Of a stretch of 45,139 nucleotides of DNA, positions 25,674 through 37,507 are shown one piece after another. A program made the translations under genes and the position numbers. The notes under the pieces were generated by a model. The model was not told where the DNA came from. It did not search any database and was given only the letters and a program-made list of their open reading frames with translations. This stretch comes from Schlegelella_A sp038234975 (GTDB lineage Bacteria > Pseudomonadota > Gammaproteobacteria > Burkholderiales > Burkholderiaceae_C), in NCBI GenBank assembly GCA_038234975.1, contig JBBSUK010000006.1, forward strand, positions 1 to 45,139, written 5' to 3'. The first letter of the stretch is position 1. Every line of letters starts with the position of its first letter.

Positions 25674-27278
25674 TTGAGCCTGCTCGAAACCCTGAACCTC
25701 ACGGTTCCTGCCGGATTGCTGCAAGCGGCCACCGGCGCCAGTACGACGACCGGAGCGTCGAAACCTGCGCCGAAGCCCACTGCCAGGCCGGCGACCGCCG
25801 CGAAAAAGAAAACTGAGGTGAAGAAGAAGACCGCTGCGGAGCCATCGAAGAACGTCAACAACTACATCGCGCTCGTCAACGGCATCGACCACGAAGTCGT
25901 CAACGCCGGGCATCAGAAGGCGATCGATGTCTCGCCGTCCGATCCGAACGACCTGATCGGCCGCCACCGTGGCCTGCTGGCGGCGTTGCACGCGGCGATC
26001 GCCCAGGTACGGGTGCCGAAGATGGCGGGCGGCGCGCTCGCGGTCTGGCAGTCGATCGAATCCGAACTGCGCAGCGAGGTGGTCAAGTCGACCAAGGTCG
26101 AGGACGGGCTCACGACGCAACAGATCAACGGCGCGCTCGAGCAGCTCGGCTGGCTCGACAAGAAGTGGTTCACCCCCGCTGCCTACTGGGAGGCCAAACG
26201 CGACGCCGAGACGCAGAGCGACCTCGAAGCGCCCGACACGGCGCAGATGGCACCGAAGCTGGCGAGGGCCGAGCGGGAGCTCGAGGAGGCGAAGAAGGTC
26301 TTCGAGGAAAGCCTCAAGCTCGCCGCGGGAACAGGCAAGCTCGCCGGCCTGGAGGCGCCTGGCCAGGTGAAGGAGATCGTCGAGCTGGTCATGCTCAAGG
26401 GCACCATCGAGGAGAAGCTCGAGGCGGCGCGCAAGGCCGGCATCGCCAGCACCGCAGCCGAGCTCGTTGCCAAGGTCACGTCGGCGACCGGCGCTTTCCT
26501 CGAGACCTCGAGCAAGATCGGCAAGGCCGTGGTCGGGGCGCGCAAGGCCTTCATCCTCGCCAAGGGCGCGACCAAGGCCGGAAAGGAAGCCGTCGAGCAG
26601 CTCGAAAAGCTCCTCGGCAAGTTCGAGAAGCTGGAGAAGGTCTCGAAGTCGATCGCCAAGGCCGGCAGCTACGCCGCCGTCATCGCCGACTACGTCAAGC
26701 TGATCACGGCAATCGCCAACCGCGACTATGGCGAGATCGCCTCGTCGGCCGCAAACCTCGCTGTCGACGCTGCGCCCCTTCTGCTCGGCCAGGAGGTTGC
26801 GGGGCCGCTTGCCGTCATCACCGTCGTCGTCCAGGCCGAGCTCGCGGCGATCAGCATGGCCGCCGCGTTCATCCGCTGGTGCAAGGACGAGACGGTCCGC
26901 GAAGCCGCGCTCGACTTCATCAACGATTGCAACAAGGTCGCCAAGGGCGGCGCGATCTCGCTCGTCGCCGACTGCAAGCTGCTGCTCGGCGAGGCCAACC
27001 CGAGCGTGCAGGCGATCGCGCTCGAGAAGGCCAACCGCGAAGCGGCAGCGGTCTCGCGCGGCCTGCGCGCGCTGGCGAGCCACGTCACCGCGACCGCGCC
27101 CGACGCGATCGGCCACTATCCCCTGGTGGTCGCCTCCCTTGGCACGCCGGCGCTGCAGGCGATGACCGTCGTGTTCGACGAGAACGACGGCGTCTTGATG
27201 GTGGCGCAGCAGATCGCCGATGTCTTCCACGGTGCCAACGAGATGGCCAAGTTCGTCAAGTCGCACTACACGAACTGA
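25674..27278 (+). CDS. Orphan 534-residue helical protein of unknown function
   Basis: The start is a TTG with AAGGAG 7-9 nt before it. After a short hydrophobic N-terminus (LSLLETLNLTVPAGLLQAAT) comes a Pro/Lys/Ala-rich linker (about 25-58, with KKKTEVKKKTA). A globular part follows (YIALVNGIDHEVVNAGHQKA, LEQLGWLDKKWF), then a strongly helical, probably coiled-coil core (LARAERELEEAKKVFEESLK, EQLEKLLGKFEKLEKVSKSI). A 50-residue hydrophobic stretch contains DAAPLLLGQEVAGPLAVITV and VVQAELAAISMAAAFIRW, and a helical end is rich in single cysteines (WCKDE, NDCNK, ADCKL). There is no signal peptide. The layout (basic disordered head, coiled coil, helical hairpin-like hydrophobic block) is seen in some pore-forming or secreted toxins, but no family is recognised and no immunity gene is visible. 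Confidence 0.7.
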   Translation: MSLLETLNLTVPAGLLQAATGASTTTGASKPAPKPTARPATAAKKKTEVKKKTAAEPSKNVNNYIALVNGIDHEVVNAGHQKAIDVSPSDPNDLIGRHRGLLAALHAAIAQVRVPKMAGGALAVWQSIESELRSEVVKSTKVEDGLTTQQINGALEQLGWLDKKWFTPAAYWEAKRDAETQSDLEAPDTAQMAPKLARAERELEEAKKVFEESLKLAAGTGKLAGLEAPGQVKEIVELVMLKGTIEEKLEAARKAGIASTAAELVAKVTSATGAFLETSSKIGKAVVGARKAFILAKGATKAGKEAVEQLEKLLGKFEKLEKVSKSIAKAGSYAAVIADYVKLITAIANRDYGEIASSAANLAVDAAPLLLGQEVAGPLAVITVVVQAELAAISMAAAFIRWCKDETVREAALDFINDCNKVAKGGAISLVADCKLLLGEANPSVQAIALEKANREAAAVSRGLRALASHVTATAPDAIGHYPLVVASLGTPALQAMTVVFDENDGVLMVAQQIADVFHGANEMAKFVKSHYTN

Positions 27279-27340
27279 GACCGACAGCGCCGCCCACGGC
27301 CGCGTCTTCGTCTGTCGGGTCGAGCGCCGGCTCGCCGTCG

Positions 27341-30112
<2,772 letters not shown>

Positions 30113-30116
30113 GGTT

Positions 30117-30677
30117 TCACCGAAGGCCGCGAAAGAGATAGAGCCGCGCTTTCTCCCACTGCCGTTGCGCGGTCCGCTCCGAGACCCCTTGCAACGCCGC
30201 GATCTCGGTCATCGTCAAGCCGCAGAAGAACTTCAGGTCGACGATGCTCGCCAGCGCCGGCTCGAGCGCCGCCAGCTCGTCGAGCACGTCGCCGACGCGC
30301 GTCAGGTCCTCGGGCTGGCCGCACTGCTCGGCGATCTCGGTGTCGAGCGAGGTGATGTCGAGCCCGCCGCCGCGCTTTTGCGCGCCGCGCTCGCGCGCAC
30401 GGTCGATCGCCACGTGGCGCATCGCCCGCGCCGCATAGGCGAGGAACGCGCCGCGGTCGGCGAACGCGAGGCCGGGCCGGTTCGCCATCGACAGCCACGC
30501 TTCATGAAGCAGCGTCGTCGCGCTCGACCCTGCCCCCGCATCGAACCGTGCCACCTCGCGTCGCGCCAATCGACGCAGTTCGTGGTACAGCTCCGCGAAC
30601 AGCGCATCGCTTGCCGACGGCGCCGGTGCCGGCGATCGCGGCGGCGCCCCGGCCGGTGTCCACGGGGCCGTGCTCAT
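30117..30677 (-). CDS. ECF-type RNA polymerase sigma factor paired with a kinase
   Basis: The 186-residue product shows sigma region 2 (LFAELYHELRRLARREVARF, LHEAWLSMAN, AYAARAMRHVAIDRARERGA) and region 4 (VDLKFFCGLTMTEIAALQGV, SERTAQRQWEKARLYLFRGL). It matches the ECF subfamily (TIGR02999-like) typically encoded next to Ser/Thr kinases and lacking a classical anti-sigma factor. ATG 30677 is favoured; ATG 30686 is also in frame, and any longer start would include the hairpin at 30751-30773. It is the first gene of a pair with the kinase. Confidence 0.88.
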   Translation of the reverse strand: MSTAPWTPAGAPPRSPAPAPSASDALFAELYHELRRLARREVARFDAGAGSSATTLLHEAWLSMANRPGLAFADRGAFLAYAARAMRHVAIDRARERGAQKRGGGLDITSLDTEIAEQCGQPEDLTRVGDVLDELAALEPALASIVDLKFFCGLTMTEIAALQGVSERTAQRQWEKARLYLFRGLR

Positions 30678-30750
30678 GCAGTCCATTGTGCGCGGGCGAC
30701 GCGGCGCGGCAAGGCTGGGCCAGAGCCCGCGGACCCCTTCGCTCCGCCGG

Positions 30751-30773
30751 TTCCGCGGCGAGAAGCCGCGGAA
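30751..30773. terminator. Perfect 9-bp hairpin after the cytochrome gene
   Basis: TTCCGCGGC, loop GAGAA, GCCGCGGAA form a perfect stem in the gap between the cytochrome stop (30789) and the sigma-factor start. On the minus strand it lies 15 nt past the cytochrome stop, where a terminator is expected, but it has no T-run. Confidence 0.5.
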
Positions 30774-30788
30774 TCGAAGCGCCACGTT

Positions 30789-32345
30789 TCAGAGCGCCTT
30801 CAGGAACGCCACCAGGTCGTCCTTCTCCTGCTGCGTGAAGCCGATGCCGAAGCGCTCGTCGTAGAAGCGTGCCACCTCATGCAGGTTCTTCGCCGAGCCG
30901 TTGTGGAAGTACGGTGCCCGCGCCGCCAGGGCGCGCAGCGTCGGCCCCTTGAACTTGCCGATGTCCAGCCAGCGCCCCGTGACGAGCGCGCGACCCGGGT
31001 CGCTCGTTTGCGTCACCTCGCCGGTCGTCCGGTTGCGCAGCGTGTAGAGCGGCAGGTCGGGCGTCCTGCGGCTGGCGGCGGTCAGGCCGATGTCGAGCGG
31101 CATCGGCACCGAATGATCGCCTGCGTTGGGCGCGTTGTGGCAGGTGGTGCACGTTCCGGGAATGACCGCCTGGCCGAGCGCATCGTTGAGGCCCTTGACG
31201 CCGGCGATCGCGATCGGCTTGGTGTTGAACAGCGCCTGCCCGCGCGCGACGGCACGGCGGGCAACGGCGACGCCGCGGTCGCGCCCTTCCGGGTCGGCTC
31301 GCCGGTCGTCCGGGATGTAGGACTGCCAGGAATCGAACAGCTTCATGACCTCGGGCGTGAAGCTCGCGTGGCTGCGGTAGTCGCCGACGAGGGTGTCGTT
31401 GATGCCGAAGTAGAAGGGTTGCACCTGCAAGGCGATCGGGCCGCCCCTGGCGCCGTGGACCATGAGCCGTCCGGCGTCATCGTCGCGCACCTGCGCCGTC
31501 GTCAGGCCGAGTTCGAAGCTGACGATCGCCTGGCGCTCGGCATCGGTCAGCGCGCCGACGACGGCCTGCGCGTGGCCGTCGGTCGCCGAGCCGGCCTGGT
31601 GCAGCAGGTTGAAGCGGACGCTCGCGAAGCACGACATCGTCCCGAACAGGCAGTCGGTCGATGCCGGGTCGGCGAAGGTCTCGCGACCGTCCCACATGAC
31701 GGTGCTCAGAAAGCGCAGGTTGGTCGCCGCCAGGGGTCGGCGGAACAGCGACAGCTCGGCGGCCGACGCGTAGCCGTAGGGATCGTCGACGCCGACGAGG
31801 TCGAATTCGGCGTTCGGCGGCATCGGCAGGCCGACGCGGATCAGCCCCTTGTCGAGCAGCATGCCGTAGGCGGCGCGACGCGCGCGTGGCGTCGAGACGT
31901 CGGCACGGGGCGAGTTCGAGCCGTCGTTGGTGCGAAAGATCGGGTCGGTTCCGCGCGTCGCCTCGAAGCGCTCCCGGATGCCTCTCGGCGTGATGGACCA
32001 GCCCTCCTGCGCCTGGTGGCAGGTCTCGCAGGTGCGGCCGTTGGTGCCGATGCTGGTGAAGAAGGGATTGGTGCGATCGATTCGACCGGTGGCGCTGATG
32101 GTCAGGGCGACGCCGCTCGGGTTTCGATGGCGCTCGCGGCCGGGGACCGGCGTGTCGTCGTCGGCCGCCGGGTCGGTGGCGGCGAATGTCGGCACGGTGG
32201 TGAGCGTCAGCGCCACAGCCGCCGCCGCGAGGGCGAAAGCCAGGACGGCGCCACTGCGCGGCCGACGCTGGCCACGTGCTGCCATCGCGCCGACGGTGCC
32301 GCGATTCCCCAGGCTCGTGCTGGCGCTGCTCTGGCGTGCTGGCAT
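30789..32345 (-). CDS. Di-haem cytochrome c peroxidase/MauG-like exported protein
   Basis: The 518-residue product has a signal region (AVLAFALAAAAVALTLTTVP, cleavage near TFA-AT) and two haem c sites, CETCH (C106-H110) and CTTCH (C399-H403), arranged as in the di-haem peroxidase/MauG superfamily. The end LAARAPYFHNGSAKNLHEVA is typical of that fold. At over 500 residues it is longer than CcpA (about 330), nearer to MauG-like relatives of unknown substrate. ATG 32345 has GAAGGAATC upstream; ATG 32285 would give a more usual signal peptide. It precedes the sigma/kinase pair on the same strand, 111 nt upstream, and may be under their control. Confidence 0.82.
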   Translation of the reverse strand: MPARQSSASTSLGNRGTVGAMAARGQRRPRSGAVLAFALAAAAVALTLTTVPTFAATDPAADDDTPVPGRERHRNPSGVALTISATGRIDRTNPFFTSIGTNGRTCETCHQAQEGWSITPRGIRERFEATRGTDPIFRTNDGSNSPRADVSTPRARRAAYGMLLDKGLIRVGLPMPPNAEFDLVGVDDPYGYASAAELSLFRRPLAATNLRFLSTVMWDGRETFADPASTDCLFGTMSCFASVRFNLLHQAGSATDGHAQAVVGALTDAERQAIVSFELGLTTAQVRDDDAGRLMVHGARGGPIALQVQPFYFGINDTLVGDYRSHASFTPEVMKLFDSWQSYIPDDRRADPEGRDRGVAVARRAVARGQALFNTKPIAIAGVKGLNDALGQAVIPGTCTTCHNAPNAGDHSVPMPLDIGLTAASRRTPDLPLYTLRNRTTGEVTQTSDPGRALVTGRWLDIGKFKGPTLRALAARAPYFHNGSAKNLHEVARFYDERFGIGFTQQEKDDLVAFLKAL

Positions 32346-32477
32346 GACGATTCCTTCGGTGGAGGCACGTTCGCCTGATCGCGAAGGGCCTACTGCGATA
32401 AAACGGAATCGACGGCCAATACCAGACACCCTCCGGGCAAACCCCGAGCAGTGCGATGAAGATCGTCGGGCCGCCTG

Positions 32478-33761
32478 TCAGGTGACGGCTGTGGCGTAGA
32501 GCGGGAAGCGGGTGCAGAGTGCCGAGACGCGCTGCAGGAGCGCTGCGCTCGTGGTGCCATCGAGCGTGGCGTCGGGCAGGCGTAGGACACGCGCGACGAT
32601 GGCGCCCACCTCCTCGCATTCGGCTTCACCCATGCCGCGCGTCGTCAGCGAGGAGACACCCAGTCGAAGGCCGGCGGCGCGCGCCATGCCTCCGGCATCG
32701 CCCGGCACCGGGGCACCGCTGGCACCGATGCAGACGCCCGCGAGACGCCGCACGGCCTCGGTCGCGTCGCACCGAAGGGGGCGGAGGTCCGCGATGACGA
32801 AAGGCGTGTCGCTGCCGCCGGTTGTCACGTGGACGCCGGCACGCACGAGCGCCGCCGCAAGGGCCCGCGCGTTGGCGAGCACCTGAACGCAGTAGGCGCG
32901 GTACGCGGGCTGCAGCGCCTCGAGAAAGGCAACTGCCTTGCCGGCGATCAGGTTGACCATCGGCGTGCCCTGCAGGCCGGGGCACAGCGCAGCGTCGATG
33001 CGCGCGGCGAGCGCCGGATCGTTGCAGAGGATCAGCCCGCCGCGAACGCCGCGAAAGTTCTTGTAGGTGGTGGACGTGACGACGTGCGCGTGCGGAAACG
33101 GGTTCGGAAAGAGGCTGCTGGCAACGAGCCCGGCCACATGGGCGATGTCGACCAGCAGATGCGCGCCGACCGAACGGGCGATCGCCGCGAACCGCTCGAA
33201 GTCGATCGCACGCGGATAGGCCGAAGCGCCGGCGATGACGAGCTTCGGGCGATGTCGCAGCGCCTGTCGCGCGGCTTCGTCGTAGTCGATCAGCCCGGTC
33301 GCCGCGTCGACTCCGTAGTGCACGGCGTGGAACCACATGCCCGAGAGGCTGGAACGCTCCCCGTGGCTGAAGTGTCCGCCGGCCGCCACGCTCATCGACA
33401 GCACCGTGTCGCCCGGCGCGAGCAGCGCCAGGAACACCGCCTGGTTGGCCTGCGTGCCCGAGTGAGGCTGCACGTTGGCGAAGCGCGATCTGAACACCTG
33501 GCATGCGCGGGCGATGGCCAGGCGTTCGATCGCATCGACCTGCGGCGACGCCTCGAGGAAACGTGCATCGGGATAGCCTTCGACGGTACTGTTGCCGAGG
33601 ATGCTGCCCGCCGCCTCGAGCTGCGCACGGCTGACGTGGTTCTCGGAGGCGACCAGGTCGAGACAGCCCGCCTGGCGCCGCGCCTCGGATACCACCAGCG
33701 CCGCCAGCTCCGGATCGACCGCCTCGAGCGAGGCCTCGAAATGCTCGCGCGCGGCGGCCAC
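32478..33761 (-). CDS. SHMT-like PLP enzyme with altered active site
   Basis: The 427-residue product clearly has the serine hydroxymethyltransferase fold (LVASENHVSRAQLEAAGS, FANVQPHSGTQANQAVFLAL, VDIAHVAGLVASSLFPNPFP, HAHVVTSTTYKNFRGVRGGL) with the PLP lysine K234. Several residues that are near-invariant in true GlyA differ. The His before the lysine is Tyr233; the KYAEGYPGKRYYGG segment is STVEGYPDARFLEA, so Tyr55 and Tyr65 (E. coli numbering) are lost while Glu57 is kept; ASENYTSP is ASENHVSR. It probably acts as an aldolase or transaldolase on a beta-hydroxy amino acid rather than in one-carbon metabolism. GTG 33761 begins 4 nt after the PhyH gene, last in a four-gene operon. Confidence 0.82.
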   Translation of the reverse strand: MAAAREHFEASLEAVDPELAALVVSEARRQAGCLDLVASENHVSRAQLEAAGSILGNSTVEGYPDARFLEASPQVDAIERLAIARACQVFRSRFANVQPHSGTQANQAVFLALLAPGDTVLSMSVAAGGHFSHGERSSLSGMWFHAVHYGVDAATGLIDYDEAARQALRHRPKLVIAGASAYPRAIDFERFAAIARSVGAHLLVDIAHVAGLVASSLFPNPFPHAHVVTSTTYKNFRGVRGGLILCNDPALAARIDAALCPGLQGTPMVNLIAGKAVAFLEALQPAYRAYCVQVLANARALAAALVRAGVHVTTGGSDTPFVIADLRPLRCDATEAVRRLAGVCIGASGAPVPGDAGGMARAAGLRLGVSSLTTRGMGEAECEEVGAIVARVLRLPDATLDGTTSAALLQRVSALCTRFPLYATAVT

Positions 33762-33765
33762 CGCG

Positions 33766-34554
33766 TCAAGCCGCGATGCGGGTCGCGGGCTGCAGCAGGC
33801 AGTCGTCGGCGAGTGGCTTGATCGGCGTACGGTCGCGCTCGTGCGCCATCTCCGGCACCTCGTTCGTCGCGCCGTTCGACACCGGGTTCAGGATCAGCGA
33901 GAACATCCAGCGCGAATACGGCGAGACGTTCTGCCCCGAGACGTGCAGCAGCTTGTCGCCGAAGATGAGCAGCGTGCCGCGGGGGCCCTTCGCCGACACC
34001 ATGCCGAGATCGAAGACGAGCTCGGCCACTGCTGCGCTCGGGACCGTCCAGAGCTCCCATTTCTCGCCGTCCACGCTGCGCTGCAGCGCGATCTCGCGCT
34101 TGTGCGAACCGGGCACGAAGATCAGCGGGCCGTTGAACTCGGTCACGTCGTCCATCAGGACGTGGAAGTTGAGGGCCCGCGGCTCGGGCACGCCGTCGCG
34201 CTTGTGGTGCGTGGCGAAGTCGAAGTGCCAGTCGTAGCCGACACCGTCGAAGCCGGCCTTCGGGTTGATCTTCACCTGTTGCGCGTAGACGTCTTCGCCC
34301 AGCAGCTGCATCGCGGGGCCGATGAGGCGTGGATGCCGCACGAGCCGCGCGAACATCTCGTTGCGCCGATGCAGCGAGAGCAGGTTGCGAACGGCCTGGC
34401 TGCCGGCCTCGCGCGTGTTCTCCGGTCGCTGCTCGGCGAACAGCGCCGGCATCTGGGCGCGCAGCACGTCGACCTCCTCGTGCGAGAAGGTGTTCGGCAG
34501 GATCAGGAAGCCGTCTACGTCGAACCGGCGCAGTTGGTCGTCGGTGAGTCGCAT
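33766..34554 (-). CDS. PhyH-family Fe(II)/2-oxoglutarate dioxygenase, EctD-like
   Basis: The 262-residue product has the phytanoyl-CoA/ectoine hydroxylase fold: VYAQQVKINPKAGFDGVGYD followed by W-H110-F-D112 (iron-binding HxD), LMDDVTEFNGPLIFVPGSHK, and LLHVSGQNVSPYSRWMFSLI with the third iron ligand H204 and the 2-oxoglutarate arginine R215. The layout is close to EctD and other free amino-acid hydroxylases. It should hydroxylate a small substrate with O2 and 2-oxoglutarate. AGGAG lies 8 nt before ATG 34554. It sits between the binding-protein gene (17-nt gap) and the SHMT-like gene (4-nt gap), which suggests that its product is the aldolase substrate. Confidence 0.88.
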   Translation of the reverse strand: MRLTDDQLRRFDVDGFLILPNTFSHEEVDVLRAQMPALFAEQRPENTREAGSQAVRNLLSLHRRNEMFARLVRHPRLIGPAMQLLGEDVYAQQVKINPKAGFDGVGYDWHFDFATHHKRDGVPEPRALNFHVLMDDVTEFNGPLIFVPGSHKREIALQRSVDGEKWELWTVPSAAVAELVFDLGMVSAKGPRGTLLIFGDKLLHVSGQNVSPYSRWMFSLILNPVSNGATNEVPEMAHERDRTPIKPLADDCLLQPATRIAA

Positions 34555-34571
34555 CGTCGAAGCTCCTGCCT

Positions 34572-36194
34572 TCAGTTGACGGTGACCCAGCGCATCGGGA
34601 TGCTGTTGTCGGCCGGCTGGAACAGATCGATGTTCTTGCGCATCGCCCACACGAGCGCTTGCTGGTGCAAGGGGATGTAGGCGTAGTCGTCGACGTAGAT
34701 CTTGGTCGCCTGGCGTATCAGTGCAATGCGCACGGCCGGATCGGGTTCGTTGTCGATCTTCTCGGCCAGCGCATCGAAGGCCGGGTTGGAGTAGCCGCCG
34801 ATGTTGGCTTGGCCTCGCCTCGTCGTCGCCGAGGGGGTCTCGAGCAGCGAATCGAGCACGTTGTGAACGTCGTAGGTCGACGCCGGCGACCACGCCATCA
34901 GGTAGAGGCTGGTCTTGCCGGGCGAGTAGTCGCCCTTGCGCATCAGCTTGCCGAAGAAGCCGCTGCGGGGCTGCGCCATCAGGTCGACCTTGACGCCGAT
35001 CTTCGACAGCATCGCGACAACGGCCTGGCAGATCGCCGCGTCGTTCACGTAGCGGTCGTTCGGGCAATCCATCCCGGTCGTGAAGCCGTCGGGATAGCCG
35101 GCGTCGGCGAGGAGTTTCCTGGCCTCGTCGCGCGTCAGCATGGCGGGGCGCTTGTCGAGGTCTTTCGTGTAGCCGTTGATCACCGGCGCCACGAGCAACG
35201 CGGTCGGGTAGGCCTGGCCGCGCATGATCGACTTGCGGATCGCCTCGACGTCGATCGATCGGTAGATCGCCTCGCGCACGCGGCGGTCCTTGAACGGGTT
35301 CTTGCCCTTGATGTTCGACTCCGGCAGCTCCGCCACTTCCTGGTTGAAGCCGAGGAAGACGACCCGCGTTTCCGGCGTTTCCATCACCTTGAGCGCCGGG
35401 TCGGCCTTGAGCCCGTCCATGTCGGGCGGCGGCACGTCGTAGATCATGTCGATGTCGCCCGAGCGCAGCGCGGCGACGCGCGTGGCCGGATTGGCGATGG
35501 GCGTGTAGACGACGGTGTCGAGGTTGTGGGTCGGCTTGTCCCACCAGTTCGGGTTGCGCACGAGCACCGTTCGCTCGCCCTCGCGGCGCTCCTTCAGCAT
35601 GAACGGGCCGGTGCCCATCGCGTTGCGATTGGCATAGCCCTCTTCCTTCTTCGTCAGGTCGGCGACGACCGTGGCGTTGTGCTTTTCCGCCCACGCCTTC
35701 GACATCATGCCGAGCGCTGCGAACTTGGAGGCGAGCAGCGGGTCGACGCGGCTGGTGTCGATCTCGACCCGCAGGTCGTTGACCTTGCGGATCGCCTTGA
35801 GCGTCGAGAAGTAGGCGAGCATGTTCGAACCACGGCCGTTCGCGCGGTTGAGCGAGAACACCACGTCGTCGGCCGTGAACGGCGTGCCGTCCTGGAACGC
35901 GACGTTGGGGCGCAGGTCGAAGAACCAGGTCGTCGGCGTCACCTGCCCCCACTTCACCGCGAGCGCCGGCTCGAGCTTGAGCTCCTTGTTGCGGCGGGCG
36001 AGCGGCTCGTAGATGTTGGCGTTGAACGTCAGCAAAAAGGTTTCGTTGCGGGCGTAGGGGTCCACCACGCTCACGTCGCCGGCGCCGGCCCAGCGGAAGG
36101 TCGCGGCGGCGGCCGGCATCGAGCAGAGCGTGGCCAACGCGAGGACGGCAAAAACGGTGGTGGCTCGAAACGGTCGATTCGGCTTCTTGTTCAT
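34572..36194 (-). CDS. Peptide-type ABC transporter binding protein (family 5)
   Basis: The 540-residue product has a signal peptide (RATTVFAVLALATLCSMPAA, cleavage near AAA-TF) and the DppA/OppA pattern: NIYEPLARRNKELKLEPALA, FDLRPNVAFQDGTPFTADDV, GTGPFMLKERREGERTVLVR, NPNWW, and VREAIYRSIDVEAIRKSIMR. Family 5 proteins bind di- and oligopeptides, opines, nickel complexes or sugars. No permease or ATPase genes follow, so it must share a transporter encoded elsewhere. ATG 36194 has AAGG 8 nt upstream. It is the second gene of the operon led by the DUF2817 hydrolase. Confidence 0.88.
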   Translation of the reverse strand: MNKKPNRPFRATTVFAVLALATLCSMPAAAATFRWAGAGDVSVVDPYARNETFLLTFNANIYEPLARRNKELKLEPALAVKWGQVTPTTWFFDLRPNVAFQDGTPFTADDVVFSLNRANGRGSNMLAYFSTLKAIRKVNDLRVEIDTSRVDPLLASKFAALGMMSKAWAEKHNATVVADLTKKEEGYANRNAMGTGPFMLKERREGERTVLVRNPNWWDKPTHNLDTVVYTPIANPATRVAALRSGDIDMIYDVPPPDMDGLKADPALKVMETPETRVVFLGFNQEVAELPESNIKGKNPFKDRRVREAIYRSIDVEAIRKSIMRGQAYPTALLVAPVINGYTKDLDKRPAMLTRDEARKLLADAGYPDGFTTGMDCPNDRYVNDAAICQAVVAMLSKIGVKVDLMAQPRSGFFGKLMRKGDYSPGKTSLYLMAWSPASTYDVHNVLDSLLETPSATTRRGQANIGGYSNPAFDALAEKIDNEPDPAVRIALIRQATKIYVDDYAYIPLHQQALVWAMRKNIDLFQPADNSIPMRWVTVN

Positions 36195-36243
36195 GGGCTG
36201 GCCCTTCATGGATGTCGGATGGATCGGGTGGGTGACGCGCCGC

Positions 36244-37347
36244 CTAGGAGTGGCCCGTCTCGGCATGGCGATCGTCGAGGCCATCGATGGCCATGCGCAC
36301 GATCTGGTGGCCGCGGAAGAGGACGGCTTCCTTCCAGTCGGCGGTGTCGGGGAAGTACTGCCGCCGCAGCGCCTGGCGGATCGGCGCGGCTTCGGGACCG
36401 AGCGGGTCGCCGTGCTTGTGCAGCCAGTGATCGGCGCGCAGCGCCTTGCGACCGGTGTCGCGGTCGTAGGTGCCGAACTCAAGCGTGGCGAACGTGACGC
36501 GGGTGTCGGGAAGGGCGCGCTGGTAACCGTAGTGCGTCGAGCCGTCTTTCACCATCGGCAGCGTCTGGCCCTTCGCCGACTCGGTGACCGAGTCGCCCCA
36601 GAACATCCGCACGCGATCGGAACCAGCGCTGCCGACGGCGTAGTCGGTAATCGGCTCGCCATAGCCGAACGGGCCGAGGCCGGTGTGGAAGTCGACCACG
36701 GCGACGTCGGGCCGGTCGGCGAGGTGTCGGGCGATGATCTCGTGGGTCGTGCGGTTCGACCACGTCGGTTCGCGGCCGCCATAGAACAGACCGTCGGCAT
36801 GCGTGTACTGGCCGCTCGCCACCGTACGGAAGTACGCCAGGTCGCCGACCTGCTCTCGATACGCGGCGAGCCGGGCATCGGCGGCCTGCGCGACCGGCCC
36901 CGTGAGCGATGAGGGGAGCAGTGCGTCGGCGATCTCGTCGTAGCCCGGATTCGACGGCGCGGGGCGGGTCGAATCGACGAAGTTGCGGTTGAGATCGACG
37001 CCTTCCTGCGTGACCCGGCGCAGCCAGGCGAAGCCGTACGGGTTGATGGCATGGATCAGCAGCATCGCGGTGCCGTCGGGCAGCGCTGCCGCGCCGCGGG
37101 TGGACAGCCAATCGAGCTGGAAGGCCGAGCCGCAGAACCCTTCGACGCCGTGGGTGCCCGAGATCACGACCATCACCTTTCGCGCCGCTGCGTCGCCCAG
37201 CCACGCCGTGTTCGTCGTCAGCTTCTCGCCGGCCGGCCCCGTCGCGGGGCACTCGAACGTTTCCAGTCGAGCATCGCAAGCAACCGCCGCGGTGTGGAAC
37301 CGTGACCTCGCTTCGAAGTAGTCCTTTGAAAAACTCGAAATTCCCAC
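36244..37347 (-). CDS. DUF2817 / M14-like zinc hydrolase
   Basis: The 367-residue product has zinc carboxypeptidase-like signatures: VISGTHGVEGFCGSAFQLDW (H66 and E69), INPYGFAWLRR, a DLNRNF motif at 118-123, and a later VVDFHTGLGPFGYGEPI that supplies the third ligand. This is the DUF2817 family, whose substrates are mostly unknown. There is no signal peptide, so it acts in the cytoplasm, perhaps on the imported peptide or amide. The start is a GTG at 37347 without a clear ribosome site. It is the first gene of the operon ending at 32478 and is divergent from the AsnC-type regulator. Confidence 0.8.
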   Translation of the reverse strand: MGISSFSKDYFEARSRFHTAAVACDARLETFECPATGPAGEKLTTNTAWLGDAAARKVMVVISGTHGVEGFCGSAFQLDWLSTRGAAALPDGTAMLLIHAINPYGFAWLRRVTQEGVDLNRNFVDSTRPAPSNPGYDEIADALLPSSLTGPVAQAADARLAAYREQVGDLAYFRTVASGQYTHADGLFYGGREPTWSNRTTHEIIARHLADRPDVAVVDFHTGLGPFGYGEPITDYAVGSAGSDRVRMFWGDSVTESAKGQTLPMVKDGSTHYGYQRALPDTRVTFATLEFGTYDRDTGRKALRADHWLHKHGDPLGPEAAPIRQALRRQYFPDTADWKEAVLFRGHQIVRMAIDGLDDRHAETGHS

Positions 37348-37507
37348 GCGGCTTGTGTCGACGACTCAGACCTTCAACGAGCACATCGTAGACGCGCGGC
37401 CGTGGCGAAAACGAGCGAATCCCGACAGCTTTTTTTACACGGATGGCATGATAAGCCTTGCTTCGACGTTTTTAGAGCATATTCGACTAAACACGAAAGG
37501 AACGCCG

